From Odoribacter sp. UBA944 (GTDB lineage Bacteria > Bacteroidota > Bacteroidia > Bacteroidales > Marinifilaceae): a stretch of DNA of 64,000 nt. Location: contig DBDA01000017.1 of NCBI GenBank assembly GCA_002293375.1, positions 39,587-103,586 on the forward strand. Direction: 5' to 3'. This document shows positions 51,168 to 60,565 of the stretch, piece after piece. The notes under the pieces are model-generated. The model ran no database searches. It was not told the DNA's origin and saw nothing but the letters and a program-made list of their open reading frames with translations. Position 1 is the stretch's first letter; every line of letters begins with the position of its first letter. Both the position numbers and the translations under genes were made by a program.

Positions 51168-52356
51168 TTTTTTGACTGTGCGTATTACACGATCTCTCTG
51201 TGGCGATTTTATCTACGATGACGGCGATTGCTCCGTCACCGGTCACGTTGGTGGCTGTCCCGAAACTGTCCATGGCGATGTAGAGGGCGATCATCAGGCC
51301 TTGGGCGGTTTCGTCGAAGCCCAGCATGGATTGCAGAAGCCCTAGGGAGGCCATGATCGCCCCGCCGGGAACTCCGGGCGCCGCTACCATTGCAATACCG
51401 AGCATCAGGATGAATCCGGCAAACTGCCCGAAATGGACCTCCATGCCGGACATCAGCAGAATAGCCAGGGAGCAGGCGACGATCTTCATGGTGCTCCCGG
51501 AGAGGTGGATGGTGGCGCAAAGCGGTACGACAAAACCGGCGATTTCGGGGCGCACCCTGTTTTTGATCGTTTGTTCCAATGTAACGGGGATAGTGGCGGC
51601 CGAGGACTGTGTGCCCAAGGCTGTCATGTAAGCCGGCAGCATATTCCGGAGCAACCGGAACGGATTTTTTCCGCCGGTAAGGCCTGCAATCGAAAACTGT
51701 ACCACCAACAGCACCACGGTCATGATAAAAATAAGTACGATGATCTTGATAAAGACGCTCATGACCCCGGCCACTTCTCCCGATTGCGTCATGTTGAGGA
51801 AGATACCGAAAATATAGAGCGGCAGTAACGGAATGATCACCGAAGTGATCACGGCGTTAATGATCTCCCGAAACTCTTCCATCACTCCCTGAAGGCGTTT
51901 CCCGTCGATCACCGCCATCCCCAATCCCAGCGTGAAGGCAAGGACCAGGGAAGTCATCACCTCCATCAAAGGCGGCATCTCTACGGTGAAAAAGGGTTTC
52001 AATGCATTTCCGGCGGTCGCATCGACGGCGGACATACCGGCCGATGTGTCCAATAGCCAAGGATAGACGGCCTCACAGGTAAAATAGGTAAAAAATCCAG
52101 AAAACAGCGTGAAGCCGTATGCCAGAAACGCTGTGATCAACAAGAGCCGGCCGGCTCCCCTTCCCAGCTCGGCGATGCCGGGAGCTACCAATCCCAGAAT
52201 GATCAGGGGGATCACAAAATTCAGGAAGTTTCCGAACAACCCGTTGATGGTCAGAAAAATCCGTACCGCCCAGTCGGGGAAAAAGAGTCCTGCTCCAATA
52301 CCGAGTGCAATGGCTATCAGGATTTTAGGAAGCAATCCCAAATGTTGTTTTCTCAT
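51160..52356 (-). CDS. Dicarboxylate/amino acid:cation symporter
   Basis: This 398-residue inner-membrane protein has about eight transmembrane helices and two re-entrant loops. The substrate and cation motifs of the DAACS family are present: the Ser-rich loop TALGTQSSAATIPVTLEQTI, and MDSFGTATNVTGDGAIAVI near the C-terminus, in place of the NMDGT motif. It should import acidic or neutral amino acids or dicarboxylates with sodium or protons. Its 3' end overlaps the first TetR gene. The exact substrate is not known. Confidence 0.93.
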   Translation of the reverse strand: MRKQHLGLLPKILIAIALGIGAGLFFPDWAVRIFLTINGLFGNFLNFVIPLIILGLVAPGIAELGRGAGRLLLITAFLAYGFTLFSGFFTYFTCEAVYPWLLDTSAGMSAVDATAGNALKPFFTVEMPPLMEVMTSLVLAFTLGLGMAVIDGKRLQGVMEEFREIINAVITSVIIPLLPLYIFGIFLNMTQSGEVAGVMSVFIKIIVLIFIMTVVLLVVQFSIAGLTGGKNPFRLLRNMLPAYMTALGTQSSAATIPVTLEQTIKNRVRPEIAGFVVPLCATIHLSGSTMKIVACSLAILLMSGMEVHFGQFAGFILMLGIAMVAAPGVPGGAIMASLGLLQSMLGFDETAQGLMIALYIAMDSFGTATNVTGDGAIAVIVDKIATERSCNTHSQKSE

Positions 52357-52439
52357 GGGCTCTGTTTAAAATAACCTCTTAATTGTGCCAACGACCATAT
52401 GTCGGTTTGCCCGGTTAAAGATACGATATGAGATCAAAT

Positions 52440-53060
52440 CTACAAAATGGGGAACAGGATAAACACCATAACATCCCACAAGGCGTGGGATATCAGCAAA
52501 GGTGCTAAATTGCGGGGGCGAAAGCACAGGTAGATAAAGCCCCAGAAGGTGCCGCAGACCAATGCTGCCATGATCAACATAAAGTTAAACGAGAAGAGGT
52601 GTACAAGGGAGTAGATAAGGGTTGTCAGGATGAAACCGGGCCAAGGGCCTAACCGCTGCATCAGGTTCGACTGCACCAACCCCTGCCAGAAAATAACTTC
52701 TGCCGGGCCTACGATAAAAAACAGTTCCAGAGCGATAAACAGGCTTTGGGTGCCGTCGCGCAGGCTGTAAATGGAGGAGACCTGGGGTTTGGCAAAATCG
52801 AACAGGAGAGCGGAGAGGTGATCCCCGACGTAAAAGACGCCCCACAACAGGCAAGCCGAACCGATCCCTACGGAGATGCTTTTGCCGTCAAACCGGAGTT
52901 CGTTCCTCCACTCCTTCCGGAGCGTAAAACTCATATACAGCAACACCGATGCGGAAAAGAGCATGGATATCCAAAAGTTCAGATAAGAGGCTGTCCACGG
53001 CGAGAACATCACAAACCAGAGACAAAAAGCGACCGGCACGGAAAGGATCACATGCTTCAT
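52440..53060 (-). CDS. CPBP family intramembrane protein with degenerate first motif
   Basis: This 206-residue membrane protein has about six helices. The CPBP (CAAX protease and bacteriocin-processing) pattern is visible: a motif GPAEVIFWQGLVQ in place of the canonical EExxxR, then LVHLFSFNF with the second-motif His, and ISHALWDVMVF for the third. The second Glu and the Arg of motif 1 are replaced by Val and Gln, so proteolytic activity is uncertain. It overlaps the menA stop by four bases (ATGA), so it is translated with menA. Its role is unknown. Confidence 0.72.
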   Translation of the reverse strand: MKHVILSVPVAFCLWFVMFSPWTASYLNFWISMLFSASVLLYMSFTLRKEWRNELRFDGKSISVGIGSACLLWGVFYVGDHLSALLFDFAKPQVSSIYSLRDGTQSLFIALELFFIVGPAEVIFWQGLVQSNLMQRLGPWPGFILTTLIYSLVHLFSFNFMLIMAALVCGTFWGFIYLCFRPRNLAPLLISHALWDVMVFILFPIL

Positions 53061-53968
53061 AGCCGGCTGGATATAAAGAGTAAGATAGCAAACAATGAAC
53101 TGAACATCAACTGCAATTGGGCCGTTCGTACATCCAGATCAAAAATACGGGAAGGATGCTCCACAGCCGCCGTGCGCATAATTCTGCAATTTTTGACGGC
53201 GACTGGCAGCGTCAACACGATACCCAATACCGGCCAGGGAAGAAAGCCGGTAATGACCATTCCAGCCAGTACCCCGTAAGCCACCACCAGCAACAAAATA
53301 TACTCTGCAATGGATCCTTTGATGCCAAGCAGCATGGCTTGCGTGCGGATGCCCGCCCGTTTGTCGTGAGCGATGTCGCGGGTGTTATTGGCGTGGAGAA
53401 TATTCACCGTGATGCAACCGATGGGAATACTCAGCCAGATCACCCTCCAATCCACCCCACCCGTCATCGTGTAAAATGTTCCCAGCGAGATCAGGGGGCC
53501 GTACACAATGAAAATGAGCAGATCGCCCAGGGCGACGTATTTGAATTTGTAGTAAAACAACGCCGAGATAAAACCCAATCCGCCGATAACGAGCAGAGGC
53601 CAGCCGGTATAATAGACAAGAAACGACCCTAGCAGAGCGCCCGAAAAAAGAAAACCCAACCCCAAACGTAAAATGGTTTTGGGTGCGAACGTGCCGTTGA
53701 CCAATAACCGGCTCGATCCGAACGTATCTTCCCTGTCCACGCCTCGTTTGTAATCAAAAAAATCGCTGATCAGATTGCCGCTGATCTGGAAAATAACGGC
53801 GCCCACAATGGACAACACCCCGAACAACCAATTCGGATGAATACCGGCCTGCTGCCGGAACAGGAAAAATACAAACATACAGGTGACCAGTGCAGGCATG
53901 CTGGAAGCGGGGAAAGACCAGGGTCGAACGGCTGTGGTCCACTCTTTTATGGTGTGTGTTTTGTTCAT
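53057..53968 (-). CDS. menA: 1,4-Dihydroxy-2-naphthoate polyprenyltransferase
   Basis: The protein has 303 residues from the ATG at 53968; a TTG at 53977 is rejected. It attaches the isoprenoid tail in menaquinone synthesis and sits in the inner membrane with about eight or nine helices. The UbiA-family Asp motifs are NLISDFFDYKRGVDRED and NNTRDIAHDKRAGIRT. The divergent gene 122 bases away is ubiE/menG, which carries out the next step, so the two probably share control. The start AVRPWSFPASSMPAL is typical of MenA. Confidence 0.95.
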   Translation of the reverse strand: MNKTHTIKEWTTAVRPWSFPASSMPALVTCMFVFFLFRQQAGIHPNWLFGVLSIVGAVIFQISGNLISDFFDYKRGVDREDTFGSSRLLVNGTFAPKTILRLGLGFLFSGALLGSFLVYYTGWPLLVIGGLGFISALFYYKFKYVALGDLLIFIVYGPLISLGTFYTMTGGVDWRVIWLSIPIGCITVNILHANNTRDIAHDKRAGIRTQAMLLGIKGSIAEYILLLVVAYGVLAGMVITGFLPWPVLGIVLTLPVAVKNCRIMRTAAVEHPSRIFDLDVRTAQLQLMFSSLFAILLFISSRL

Positions 53969-53993
53969 TTCGTACAATTGTATAAATATATGC

Positions 53994-54001
53994 CAAAGGT
54001 A
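53994..54001 (-). promoter_or_regulatory. Probable -7 promoter element of menA
   Basis: TACCTTTG on the minus strand, a full TAnnTTTG match, 25 bases before the menA ATG. TTTG (complement of 54017-54020) lies 15 bases upstream, shorter than usual. Confidence 0.5.
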
Positions 54002-54021
54002 CTATCTTCTTTTGAACAAAC

Positions 54022-54052
54022 TCTGAAATTTCACCGGTAAATTGTAGATTTG
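54022..54052 (+). promoter_or_regulatory. Probable promoter of ubiE/menG
   Basis: TCTG at 54022-54025, exactly 19 bases, then TAGATTTG at 54045-54052, a full -7 match. The leader to the ATG at 54090 is about 30 bases. Confidence 0.6.
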
Positions 54053-54089
54053 CAAGATCGGAGGAGGAGTACCTGAAATTTTGGAATTT

Positions 54090-54839
54090 ATGGGATACAA
54101 AGCAGAAACGGTTGTGCCGTACGAAGGGGACGAGGCTGGCAAGAGCGGCCAGGTGAAACGCATGTTCAACGAGATTGCCGGCCAGTACGATGCATTGAAC
54201 CATACGCTCGCTTTGGGGATCGATCGATACTGGAGAAAACGGGCGATCCGGTTGTTGAAAAAGCTTCGGCCCGGTACGTTGCTGGACATCGCCACCGGAA
54301 CGGGAGACCTTGCGCTGGAAGCATACCGGCAATTGCATCCCCGCTCTATCACCGGTATCGATATTTCCGAAAAGATGGTGGAGATCGCCCGCCAGAAGGT
54401 ATTACGGACGGAAGTGGCCGACAAGATCACCTTCCGGTTGCAGGATTGTACGGTCTTGTCTTTTACGGACAACACCTTTGACGCTGCAACGGTAGCTTTC
54501 GGCATGCGCAATTTTGAAAATTTGGATAAAAGTTTGCAGGAGGTCCATCGCGTACTGCGTCCGGGGGGAAAATTCGTGGTGCTGGAACTCTCCGTCCCCG
54601 AACATTTTCCCGTCCGGCAAGCCTATCTTCTCTACTCCAGGATCGTTATACCGATGATTGGGAAATGGAAGTCCGGGAACAGGGAGGCGTATAACTACCT
54701 GCCAAGATCCATCCGGGCATTTCCGCAGAATGCCGAATTGGCGGATATCCTGCGAAAAAACGGATTCTCGGATGTAACTTTCCGGAAATTGACCCTGGGG
54801 GTCTGTACTCTGTACACCGGAACCAAAGCAGACTCTTAA
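54090..54839 (+). CDS. ubiE: Demethylmenaquinone methyltransferase
   Basis: The protein has 249 residues from the ATG at 54090; the TTG at 54081 is rejected. It methylates demethylmenaquinone in the last step of menaquinone synthesis (also called menG). The UbiE signatures YDALNHTLALGIDRYWRK, the SAM-binding LLDIATGTGDLAL and the late RSIRAFPQNAELADILRKNG are present. It is divergent from menA and ends 16 bases before the convergent CDF gene. Confidence 0.95.
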   Translation: MGYKAETVVPYEGDEAGKSGQVKRMFNEIAGQYDALNHTLALGIDRYWRKRAIRLLKKLRPGTLLDIATGTGDLALEAYRQLHPRSITGIDISEKMVEIARQKVLRTEVADKITFRLQDCTVLSFTDNTFDAATVAFGMRNFENLDKSLQEVHRVLRPGGKFVVLELSVPEHFPVRQAYLLYSRIVIPMIGKWKSGNREAYNYLPRSIRAFPQNAELADILRKNGFSDVTFRKLTLGVCTLYTGTKADS

Positions 54840-54855
54840 CAGTAACGCCGGAACT

Positions 54856-55767
54856 TTACGAACATTTCGGGCCGCATGCTCCGTCGGGCAGTTCAAATTC
54901 CAGGGTGGAGTGTTGAATGTTGTGGGTTTTCAGTACTATTTTTAACCGACACTTGATCTCCTCGAACGCTTCCGGATCCGGAATGACAATATGGGCGGTA
55001 AGTGCGTTTTCGGTCGTGCTGATCGCCCAGATGTGGATGTGGTGCACATCTGTGATTCGCCGGTCGGTCTCTTTCAGTATTCGGCCGATCTCTTTGGGAG
55101 AGAGGCCCGCAGGCACTCCGTCCAGCGAAAGGCGCAGGCTGTCGTGCAACAAACCGGCAGTGGAGACAAGAATAACGACGGCAATCGCCATCCCGATGAT
55201 GGGATCGAGCAGGTACCAGCCGGTGTACTGGATCAGCACGCCGGAGATCAATACCCCTACCGACACCAACGTATCGGCCGCCATGTGCAGGTAAGCGCCC
55301 TTTACGTTCAAGTCTTTTTCCCGGTCTTTCCGGAAAACCCAGGCCGTAAAGGCGTTGATGACGATCCCCACCCCTGCGATCCAGGCAATAACGCCTCCCT
55401 CCACCACAGGCGGATGGCTGAGTTTCTGGATACTCTCCGCCAGAATGATTCCCACGGCTACCAAGAGAATACAGGCATTCAGCAGGGAGACAAGCACCGT
55501 ACTTTTCTTGTATCCATACGTGTAACGGGCAGACGGTTTGACTTTTGCCAACTTGAACGCCAGCATGGCCAGTACCAAACTGATCACATCGCTGAAATTG
55601 TGTCCGGCATCGGAGATCAGCGCTAGGGAATCCAACCAGATCCCGCTTCCGAACTCGATCAGGACAAAGCTCAAATTCAAAGAGATCCCCCAGATAAAAG
55701 CCCTGTTCAGGTGGTTGACTTCCGGGCTGTGGAGGTGCGTATGATGTGAAGTTTTGGAATGTGCCAT
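54856..55767 (-). CDS. Cation diffusion facilitator family transporter (CzcD/ZitB-like)
   Basis: This 303-residue inner-membrane protein has six helices and a cytoplasmic C-terminal metal domain. The zinc-site motif in helix 2 is LISDAGHNFSDVISL, and in helix 5 it is YLHMAADTLVSVGVL. The His-rich start HSKTSHHTHLHSPEVNH may bind metal. The C-terminal part has TDVHHIHIWAISTTENALTAHI, typical of zinc exporters. The very end carries two Cys (GACGPKCS). It probably exports zinc and related divalent metals. It is the third gene after recQ and the M18 peptidase on the same strand. Confidence 0.94.
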   Translation of the reverse strand: MAHSKTSHHTHLHSPEVNHLNRAFIWGISLNLSFVLIEFGSGIWLDSLALISDAGHNFSDVISLVLAMLAFKLAKVKPSARYTYGYKKSTVLVSLLNACILLVAVGIILAESIQKLSHPPVVEGGVIAWIAGVGIVINAFTAWVFRKDREKDLNVKGAYLHMAADTLVSVGVLISGVLIQYTGWYLLDPIIGMAIAVVILVSTAGLLHDSLRLSLDGVPAGLSPKEIGRILKETDRRITDVHHIHIWAISTTENALTAHIVIPDPEAFEEIKCRLKIVLKTHNIQHSTLEFELPDGACGPKCS

Positions 55768-55807
55768 AACTGAAAAAGAGCAGGCCGTAGCCCGCCCTTT
55801 CTATATA

Positions 55808-57106
55808 TTACATGTTGTAGAACGTGGTAAAGGCTTTGATGATGTAGTGGTGGTCCTGCGTTCCTGCCGTCTCCCGTACGGAGTGCATCCCCCACATCGG
55901 GTTACCGATGTCTACGCCCCGCATCTCCATTTGCGACAACAGGACGTTACCGAGCGTGGAACCTCCCGCCATATCCGAATGGTTCACAAAGGTCTGGCAG
56001 GGAACCTCCGCCATCCGGCAGATGTTCTCGAACACGGCGGCGGAATCCCCGTCCGTTACGTATTTCTGGTTGGCGTTGATCTTGATGGCCGGCCCGCCGT
56101 TTATCAGCGGATGGTTGGTCGGGTCCTGCTTTTCCGGGTAATTCGGGTGCAGCGCATGCGCCATATCGGCCGATATCATAAAGGAGTGGTGGATGGCCCG
56201 GTGCAGATCCTCCTGGCTGCCACCCAACGAGAACACAATCCGTTCGATGATCGTCCGCAGAATGGGCGATCCGGCCCCCTGCTTGGTGCCGCTTCCCACC
56301 TCCTCGTTGTCGAAAATGGCCAGGATTTTTCCCCGGGAGCACTCTTTTGAGCGGACAAGCGCCTTCAGGCCGGCGTGTACCATAGCCAGATCGTCCAATT
56401 TGCCGCAGGAGATAAACTCCTCGTTCAAACCGGCTAAGCCCCCTTTCTCCACATCGTATAACGTCAGGTCAAAATTCAGAATATCCGCTGGGTTTACCTG
56501 CATTTCGGTTGCAATTAGCCGCAATAGAAAATCCTCTTTTTCAAAATGGTCGTTGATCATCCCCAGCACCGGTAACATGTCCTTCTGTTTACTGAGCGGA
56601 TTGCCCTGCTCGTTGACGGTGCGATTGAAATGGATGGCCAAATGCGGGATTAGCAACAGTGGCCGGTTAAAATCCACGAACTGAACGATCGGTTTCAGCG
56701 GATTTTCGCTGCGAAGCAACACCCTCCCCGCCAACGAGAGTGGCCGGTCAAACCACGTGTACATAATGGGGCCGCCGTATACCTCCGTATTCAATTTCAG
56801 GTATCTCCCTTCCACCGTCATCTCCGCTTTTGGCTTGATGCGGAAAGTCGGGGAGTCGCTGTGCGCACAGATCAACTTGAAACCGTTCGCGGCCATGTCA
56901 CCGCTTCCGGGAACAAAGGCAAAGAGAGAAGAGTGGTTTTTGGTAACGAAATACTTACCTCCCGGTTCGATTCTCCAGACATCACCAGAAAAAAGTTGCT
57001 GAAAACCGTTTTCCAGCAGGTATTTTTTACTGTTCAGGACGGCGTGAAAATTGGTAGGACTGCTGTTGATAAAATCAAGCAATTCCCGGGCAGCTTGTTT
57101 TTCCAT
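55808..57106 (-). CDS. M18 family aminopeptidase
   Basis: The protein has 432 residues from the ATG at 57106 (an ATG at 57118 would add four). It is a cytoplasmic zinc exopeptidase, usually called aspartyl aminopeptidase. The metal-ligand motifs are CAHSDSPTFRIKPKA, AIFDNEEVGSGTKQGAG and the last His region FVNHSDMAGGSTLGN. The length is normal. It lies 18 bases after recQ and 40 bases before the CDF gene, so all three may be read together, though no common role is apparent. Confidence 0.93.
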   Translation of the reverse strand: MEKQAARELLDFINSSPTNFHAVLNSKKYLLENGFQQLFSGDVWRIEPGGKYFVTKNHSSLFAFVPGSGDMAANGFKLICAHSDSPTFRIKPKAEMTVEGRYLKLNTEVYGGPIMYTWFDRPLSLAGRVLLRSENPLKPIVQFVDFNRPLLLIPHLAIHFNRTVNEQGNPLSKQKDMLPVLGMINDHFEKEDFLLRLIATEMQVNPADILNFDLTLYDVEKGGLAGLNEEFISCGKLDDLAMVHAGLKALVRSKECSRGKILAIFDNEEVGSGTKQGAGSPILRTIIERIVFSLGGSQEDLHRAIHHSFMISADMAHALHPNYPEKQDPTNHPLINGGPAIKINANQKYVTDGDSAAVFENICRMAEVPCQTFVNHSDMAGGSTLGNVLLSQMEMRGVDIGNPMWGMHSVRETAGTQDHHYIIKAFTTFYNM

Positions 57107-57124
57107 ACGTGTATACAAATTAAA

Positions 57125-59299
57125 TTAGTTTCCGTGTTTAGAGTGAAACTTCAGGCGCATTAACCGGAGGTCCTCTTCGGGATACTCGCCGTCGAATTCA
57201 TCAAAGGCTTCGGAGATGTTGTCCGTCTGGGCCTCCATGAAATAGTCGAAGATCTCGTTCTGCTGGTCTTCGTCCAGGATCTTGTTGATGTAGTAATCAA
57301 TGTTCAATTTGGTGCCGGAGAAAACAATTGCCTCCATCTCCTTGATTAACTCCTCGTACGTAAGCCCCTGTGTGGAAGCGATGTCTTCGAGGTCAATCTG
57401 CCGGTCGATGTTCTGGATGATGTAGACTTTGAATTTGGACTTATTGGCCACGGTTTTCACCACCATGTCCTGCGCCCGTTCTATCTCATTGTCTTCAACA
57501 TATTGCTTGATGATCTCCAGAACCTCTTTTCCGTACTTCTGGGCTTTCCCCATTCCAACCCCCTGAATGTTCGCCAACTCCTCCAGCGTCACCGGATAAT
57601 TGGTACACATGTCTTCCAACGAAGGATCCTGAAAGATCACATACGGTGGGAGATTGTTGGTTTTTGCGATCTTTTTCCTCAAATCTTTCAGGATGGCGAA
57701 CAGGGTTGTGTCTAACGCAGATACCCCCCCCTTTTCTTGGATCTTTTCTTCGCTTTCCTCAAAATTCCGGTCTTCCATCAACATAAAATCTTTGGGGTTT
57801 TCTATAAAATCCAAACCTTTTTTCGTGATCTTTATAACCCCGTATTGTTCAATATCTTTTTCAATCAGGTTGCTGATCAAAGAGCGGCGGAAAACCATGG
57901 TCCAGAACTGTTTGTTCTTTTCGGATCCGGCCCCGAACATCTCCAGTTTGTCGTGCCTGTACGCTTTTACGGCAGAATCCGCTTCGCCCGTCAGTATGTT
58001 CACCAAATGCTCTATCTTGAACTTCTCCTTCACTTCCGTGATCAATTGCAAAGTGTCCAACACATACTCCTGCCCTTCAAACTCTTTTCTGGGATAGAGG
58101 CAGTTGTCACAGCATCCGCAATTTTCAGTCTCGAACTCCTCCCCGAAATAGTGCAGCAACACTTTGCGGCGGCACATGGAGGTCTCTGCATATGATACGG
58201 TTTCCAGCAGCAGTTGTTTGCCTATTTCCTGTTCGGCAATAGGCCTTCCCTGCATAAACTTCTCCAATTTCTGTATATCTTTGAAGCTGTAATAGGTAAT
58301 ACAGGCTCCTTCTCCTCCGTCGCGCCCGGCCCGTCCGGTTTCCTGGTAATATCCCTCCAAACTTTTGGGAATGTTATAGTGGATGACAAAACGCACGTCC
58401 GGTTTGTCGATTCCCATCCCGAAAGCAATGGTCGCTACGATCACATCGATCTCTTCCAGCAGGAATTTATCCTGGTTGGCGCTGCGTGTGGCAGCATCCA
58501 TGCCGGCGTGGTAGGCCTCGGCTTTGATGCCGTTGATCCGGAGCACCTCGGCCAGTTCTTCCACTTTTTTCCGGCTCAGGCAGTAGATAATCCCCGATAC
58601 CCCCGGCAGCCCCTTGATGTATTTGATAATGTCCTTGGTCGGATCGTTCTTGGGCCTGACTTCGTAATAGAGATTGGAGCGATTAAACGACGATTTGAAC
58701 ACCTCCGCTTCCAGCATGTTCAGGTTCTTTTGTATGTCGTGCTGGACTTTCGGAGTAGCCGTCGCCGTCAATGCAATGATGGGCGCTTTCCCGATCTGCT
58801 CCACGATCGGACGGATTTTCCGGTATTCGGTACGGAAATCGTGCCCCCATTCCGAAATACAGTGCGCTTCGTCTACCGCAAAGAACGAAATCCGAATCTT
58901 TTTCAGAAATTCCACACTGCTCTCCTTGGTCAGCGATTCGGGAGCAACGTAGAGTAGCTTTGTCCGCCCTGCCAGAATGTCCTCCTTCACCTGCAAGATC
59001 TCGTTTTTGGTCAAAGAAGAGTTCAGAAAGTGGGCGATACCCTCGGTGCTGCTGAACGCCCGCATGGCATCCACCTGGTTTTTCATCAGTGCGATCAGGG
59101 GGGATATCACAATGGCTGTTCCTTCCAAAATGAGCGCAGGCAATTGGTAACACAACGATTTGCCGCCGCCTGTCGGCATCAATACAAATGTGTTATTTCC
59201 CGCCAGCACATTCCTGATAATAGCCTCCTGATTTCCTTTAAAATGGTCGAAACCAAAAAAGGTTTTCAGTTTAGACTGTAAATCAATATCCGATCCCAT
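57125..59299 (-). CDS. recQ: ATP-dependent DNA helicase RecQ
   Basis: The protein has 724 residues from the ATG at 59299, which gives the usual start; a GTG at 59323 would add eight residues. The helicase motifs are GNNTFVLMPTGGGKSLCYQL (Walker A), AVDEAHCISEWGHDFR (DEAH box), and QETGRAGRDGGEGACITYYS. The zinc-binding Cys are in MCRRKVLL and ENCGCCDNCLYPRKEF. An HRDC-like domain follows (ANIQGVGMGKAQKYG). It unwinds DNA in recombination and repair. A C-terminal extension of about 100 residues, acidic at its end, exceeds the 610 residues of the enterobacterial protein but is common in Bacteroidota. Confidence 0.95.
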   Translation of the reverse strand: MGSDIDLQSKLKTFFGFDHFKGNQEAIIRNVLAGNNTFVLMPTGGGKSLCYQLPALILEGTAIVISPLIALMKNQVDAMRAFSSTEGIAHFLNSSLTKNEILQVKEDILAGRTKLLYVAPESLTKESSVEFLKKIRISFFAVDEAHCISEWGHDFRTEYRKIRPIVEQIGKAPIIALTATATPKVQHDIQKNLNMLEAEVFKSSFNRSNLYYEVRPKNDPTKDIIKYIKGLPGVSGIIYCLSRKKVEELAEVLRINGIKAEAYHAGMDAATRSANQDKFLLEEIDVIVATIAFGMGIDKPDVRFVIHYNIPKSLEGYYQETGRAGRDGGEGACITYYSFKDIQKLEKFMQGRPIAEQEIGKQLLLETVSYAETSMCRRKVLLHYFGEEFETENCGCCDNCLYPRKEFEGQEYVLDTLQLITEVKEKFKIEHLVNILTGEADSAVKAYRHDKLEMFGAGSEKNKQFWTMVFRRSLISNLIEKDIEQYGVIKITKKGLDFIENPKDFMLMEDRNFEESEEKIQEKGGVSALDTTLFAILKDLRKKIAKTNNLPPYVIFQDPSLEDMCTNYPVTLEELANIQGVGMGKAQKYGKEVLEIIKQYVEDNEIERAQDMVVKTVANKSKFKVYIIQNIDRQIDLEDIASTQGLTYEELIKEMEAIVFSGTKLNIDYYINKILDEDQQNEIFDYFMEAQTDNISEAFDEFDGEYPEEDLRLMRLKFHSKHGN

Positions 59300-59339
59300 C
59301 ACATTCCAATAATTTACACACACTCCGAAATAGGGAATG

Positions 59340-59369
59340 CAAATTTATAACTTAATTTGAATCTGCAAA
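59340..59369 (-). promoter_or_regulatory. Probable promoter of recQ
   Basis: On the minus strand, TTTG (complement of 59366-59369), 18 bases, then TAAATTTG (complement of 59340-59347), a full -7 match, 40 bases before the recQ ATG. Further out, ACGTACC at 59390-59396 and GGTACGT at 59407-59413 form a 7-bp inverted repeat of unknown use. Confidence 0.65.
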
Positions 59370-59568
59370 TAAATCAAACCTCATTTCTCACGTACCGTAA
59401 ATCGCAGGTACGTTGAAACAAAGGAGAAAAACCAGCACCTAATGTTCTTACGTAAAGTTAGTGTAAAAAATAGCTTCGGCAAGCAATTGGCAGAATTTTT
59501 TTTCGGCACACATTCCGGATCCGTTGTGCGGAGGATCGTGCGGGGGATTACGACTGTAGTCCTTGCGG

Positions 59569-60321
59569 TTAAAAAGGCAGTTTCAAGGTAATTTCTTCGG
59601 CCTCTTTTCTCCTTTTCAGTTTCTCTTTTTCACCTCTGCGGAAGACATAGATCAGGCCGTACTCCTCGCACATATACCGTTTCTCCTCCTCATCCTTGAC
59701 GTTTTGAAAGTAGTGCTCCACCTCGTTCCAGATGTTCAGGATCAACGCATCTGCTTCGTTCCGGTACTGGGCAACCTCCGCGCTGAACCTTGCAGAGTTG
59801 GCCTGTAATCTTTTCTGGTATTCGTAGCCCTGTTTGAAGTTCTCATAATTTACCCGGACCAGAGCGATGGCTGGGCTGTAGATCGGGTTTCCTCCCCTGT
59901 TGTTCAACCGCTCCTGTTCCCCTGTTATCATCCGCTCTCCCCACATAACCAACTCCGGTTCCGTCAGCAGGGAAGGTACTTTCCCGTCCTCCTCTTCCAA
60001 TCCGTAAAACGTGCGCGCTTGCGGTTTCAGTTCTCCGCGGGAGATCGTAAAATTCAATACCTGAATAAAATGTGAGATATACAACCGGGCTTTTTTGGTC
60101 AGTTCGGCAAACTTCCGGCTGTTGTCGATCTGTTTTTCCCGGGCCGCTTTTGAATTGACAATAGCGACCTCAAATTTCGGGAGAAAAACATCGATTTTTT
60201 GCTTCAATGGAAACGGATAAGCGATCTCGTTGATATCGTTCAGTTTTCCTGCTTTCCGAAAAGCAGCTTTTAATGCCCGGATCCGTGCTGCGTCAGTATT
60301 GGGTAATCTTCTGTAAGGCAT
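59569..60321 (-). CDS. Conserved hypothetical protein of Bacteroidota type
   Basis: This 250-residue protein has a basic start (MPYRRLPNTDAARIRALKAA) and is predicted largely helical and soluble, without a signal peptide or membrane helix. Segments of note are AKVNSKAAR-like VAIVNSKAAREKQIDNSRK and ISHFIQVLNFTISRGELKP, and an acidic-basic C-terminal region EEEKRYMCEEYGLIYVFRRG. I do not assign a function. I have the impression that proteins with this start occur widely in Bacteroidota, but that cannot be shown here. It is preceded by a divergent spacer of 244 AT-rich bases without further signals. Confidence 0.75.
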   Translation of the reverse strand: MPYRRLPNTDAARIRALKAAFRKAGKLNDINEIAYPFPLKQKIDVFLPKFEVAIVNSKAAREKQIDNSRKFAELTKKARLYISHFIQVLNFTISRGELKPQARTFYGLEEEDGKVPSLLTEPELVMWGERMITGEQERLNNRGGNPIYSPAIALVRVNYENFKQGYEYQKRLQANSARFSAEVAQYRNEADALILNIWNEVEHYFQNVKDEEEKRYMCEEYGLIYVFRRGEKEKLKRRKEAEEITLKLPF

Positions 60322-60565
60322 AAGATTATATAAAAAAAATCATAACGTTGCTTCTTGGTGCGAAGGTATAAAAAAAAATACGTATAAACAATATTCGTAA
60401 ATGCATATTTCAGACGGTTTATCAATCGACACCTGAAACTTGCCGTAAAAACATACATCTTCGGAGAAAATTCTCTCCTTTTGTCCCTGAAAAATGTTGA
60501 AAAACGACGATATATCCAATTTATCATTGTATCTTGCTGGTTATTATAATCCATAGACAAAACTC

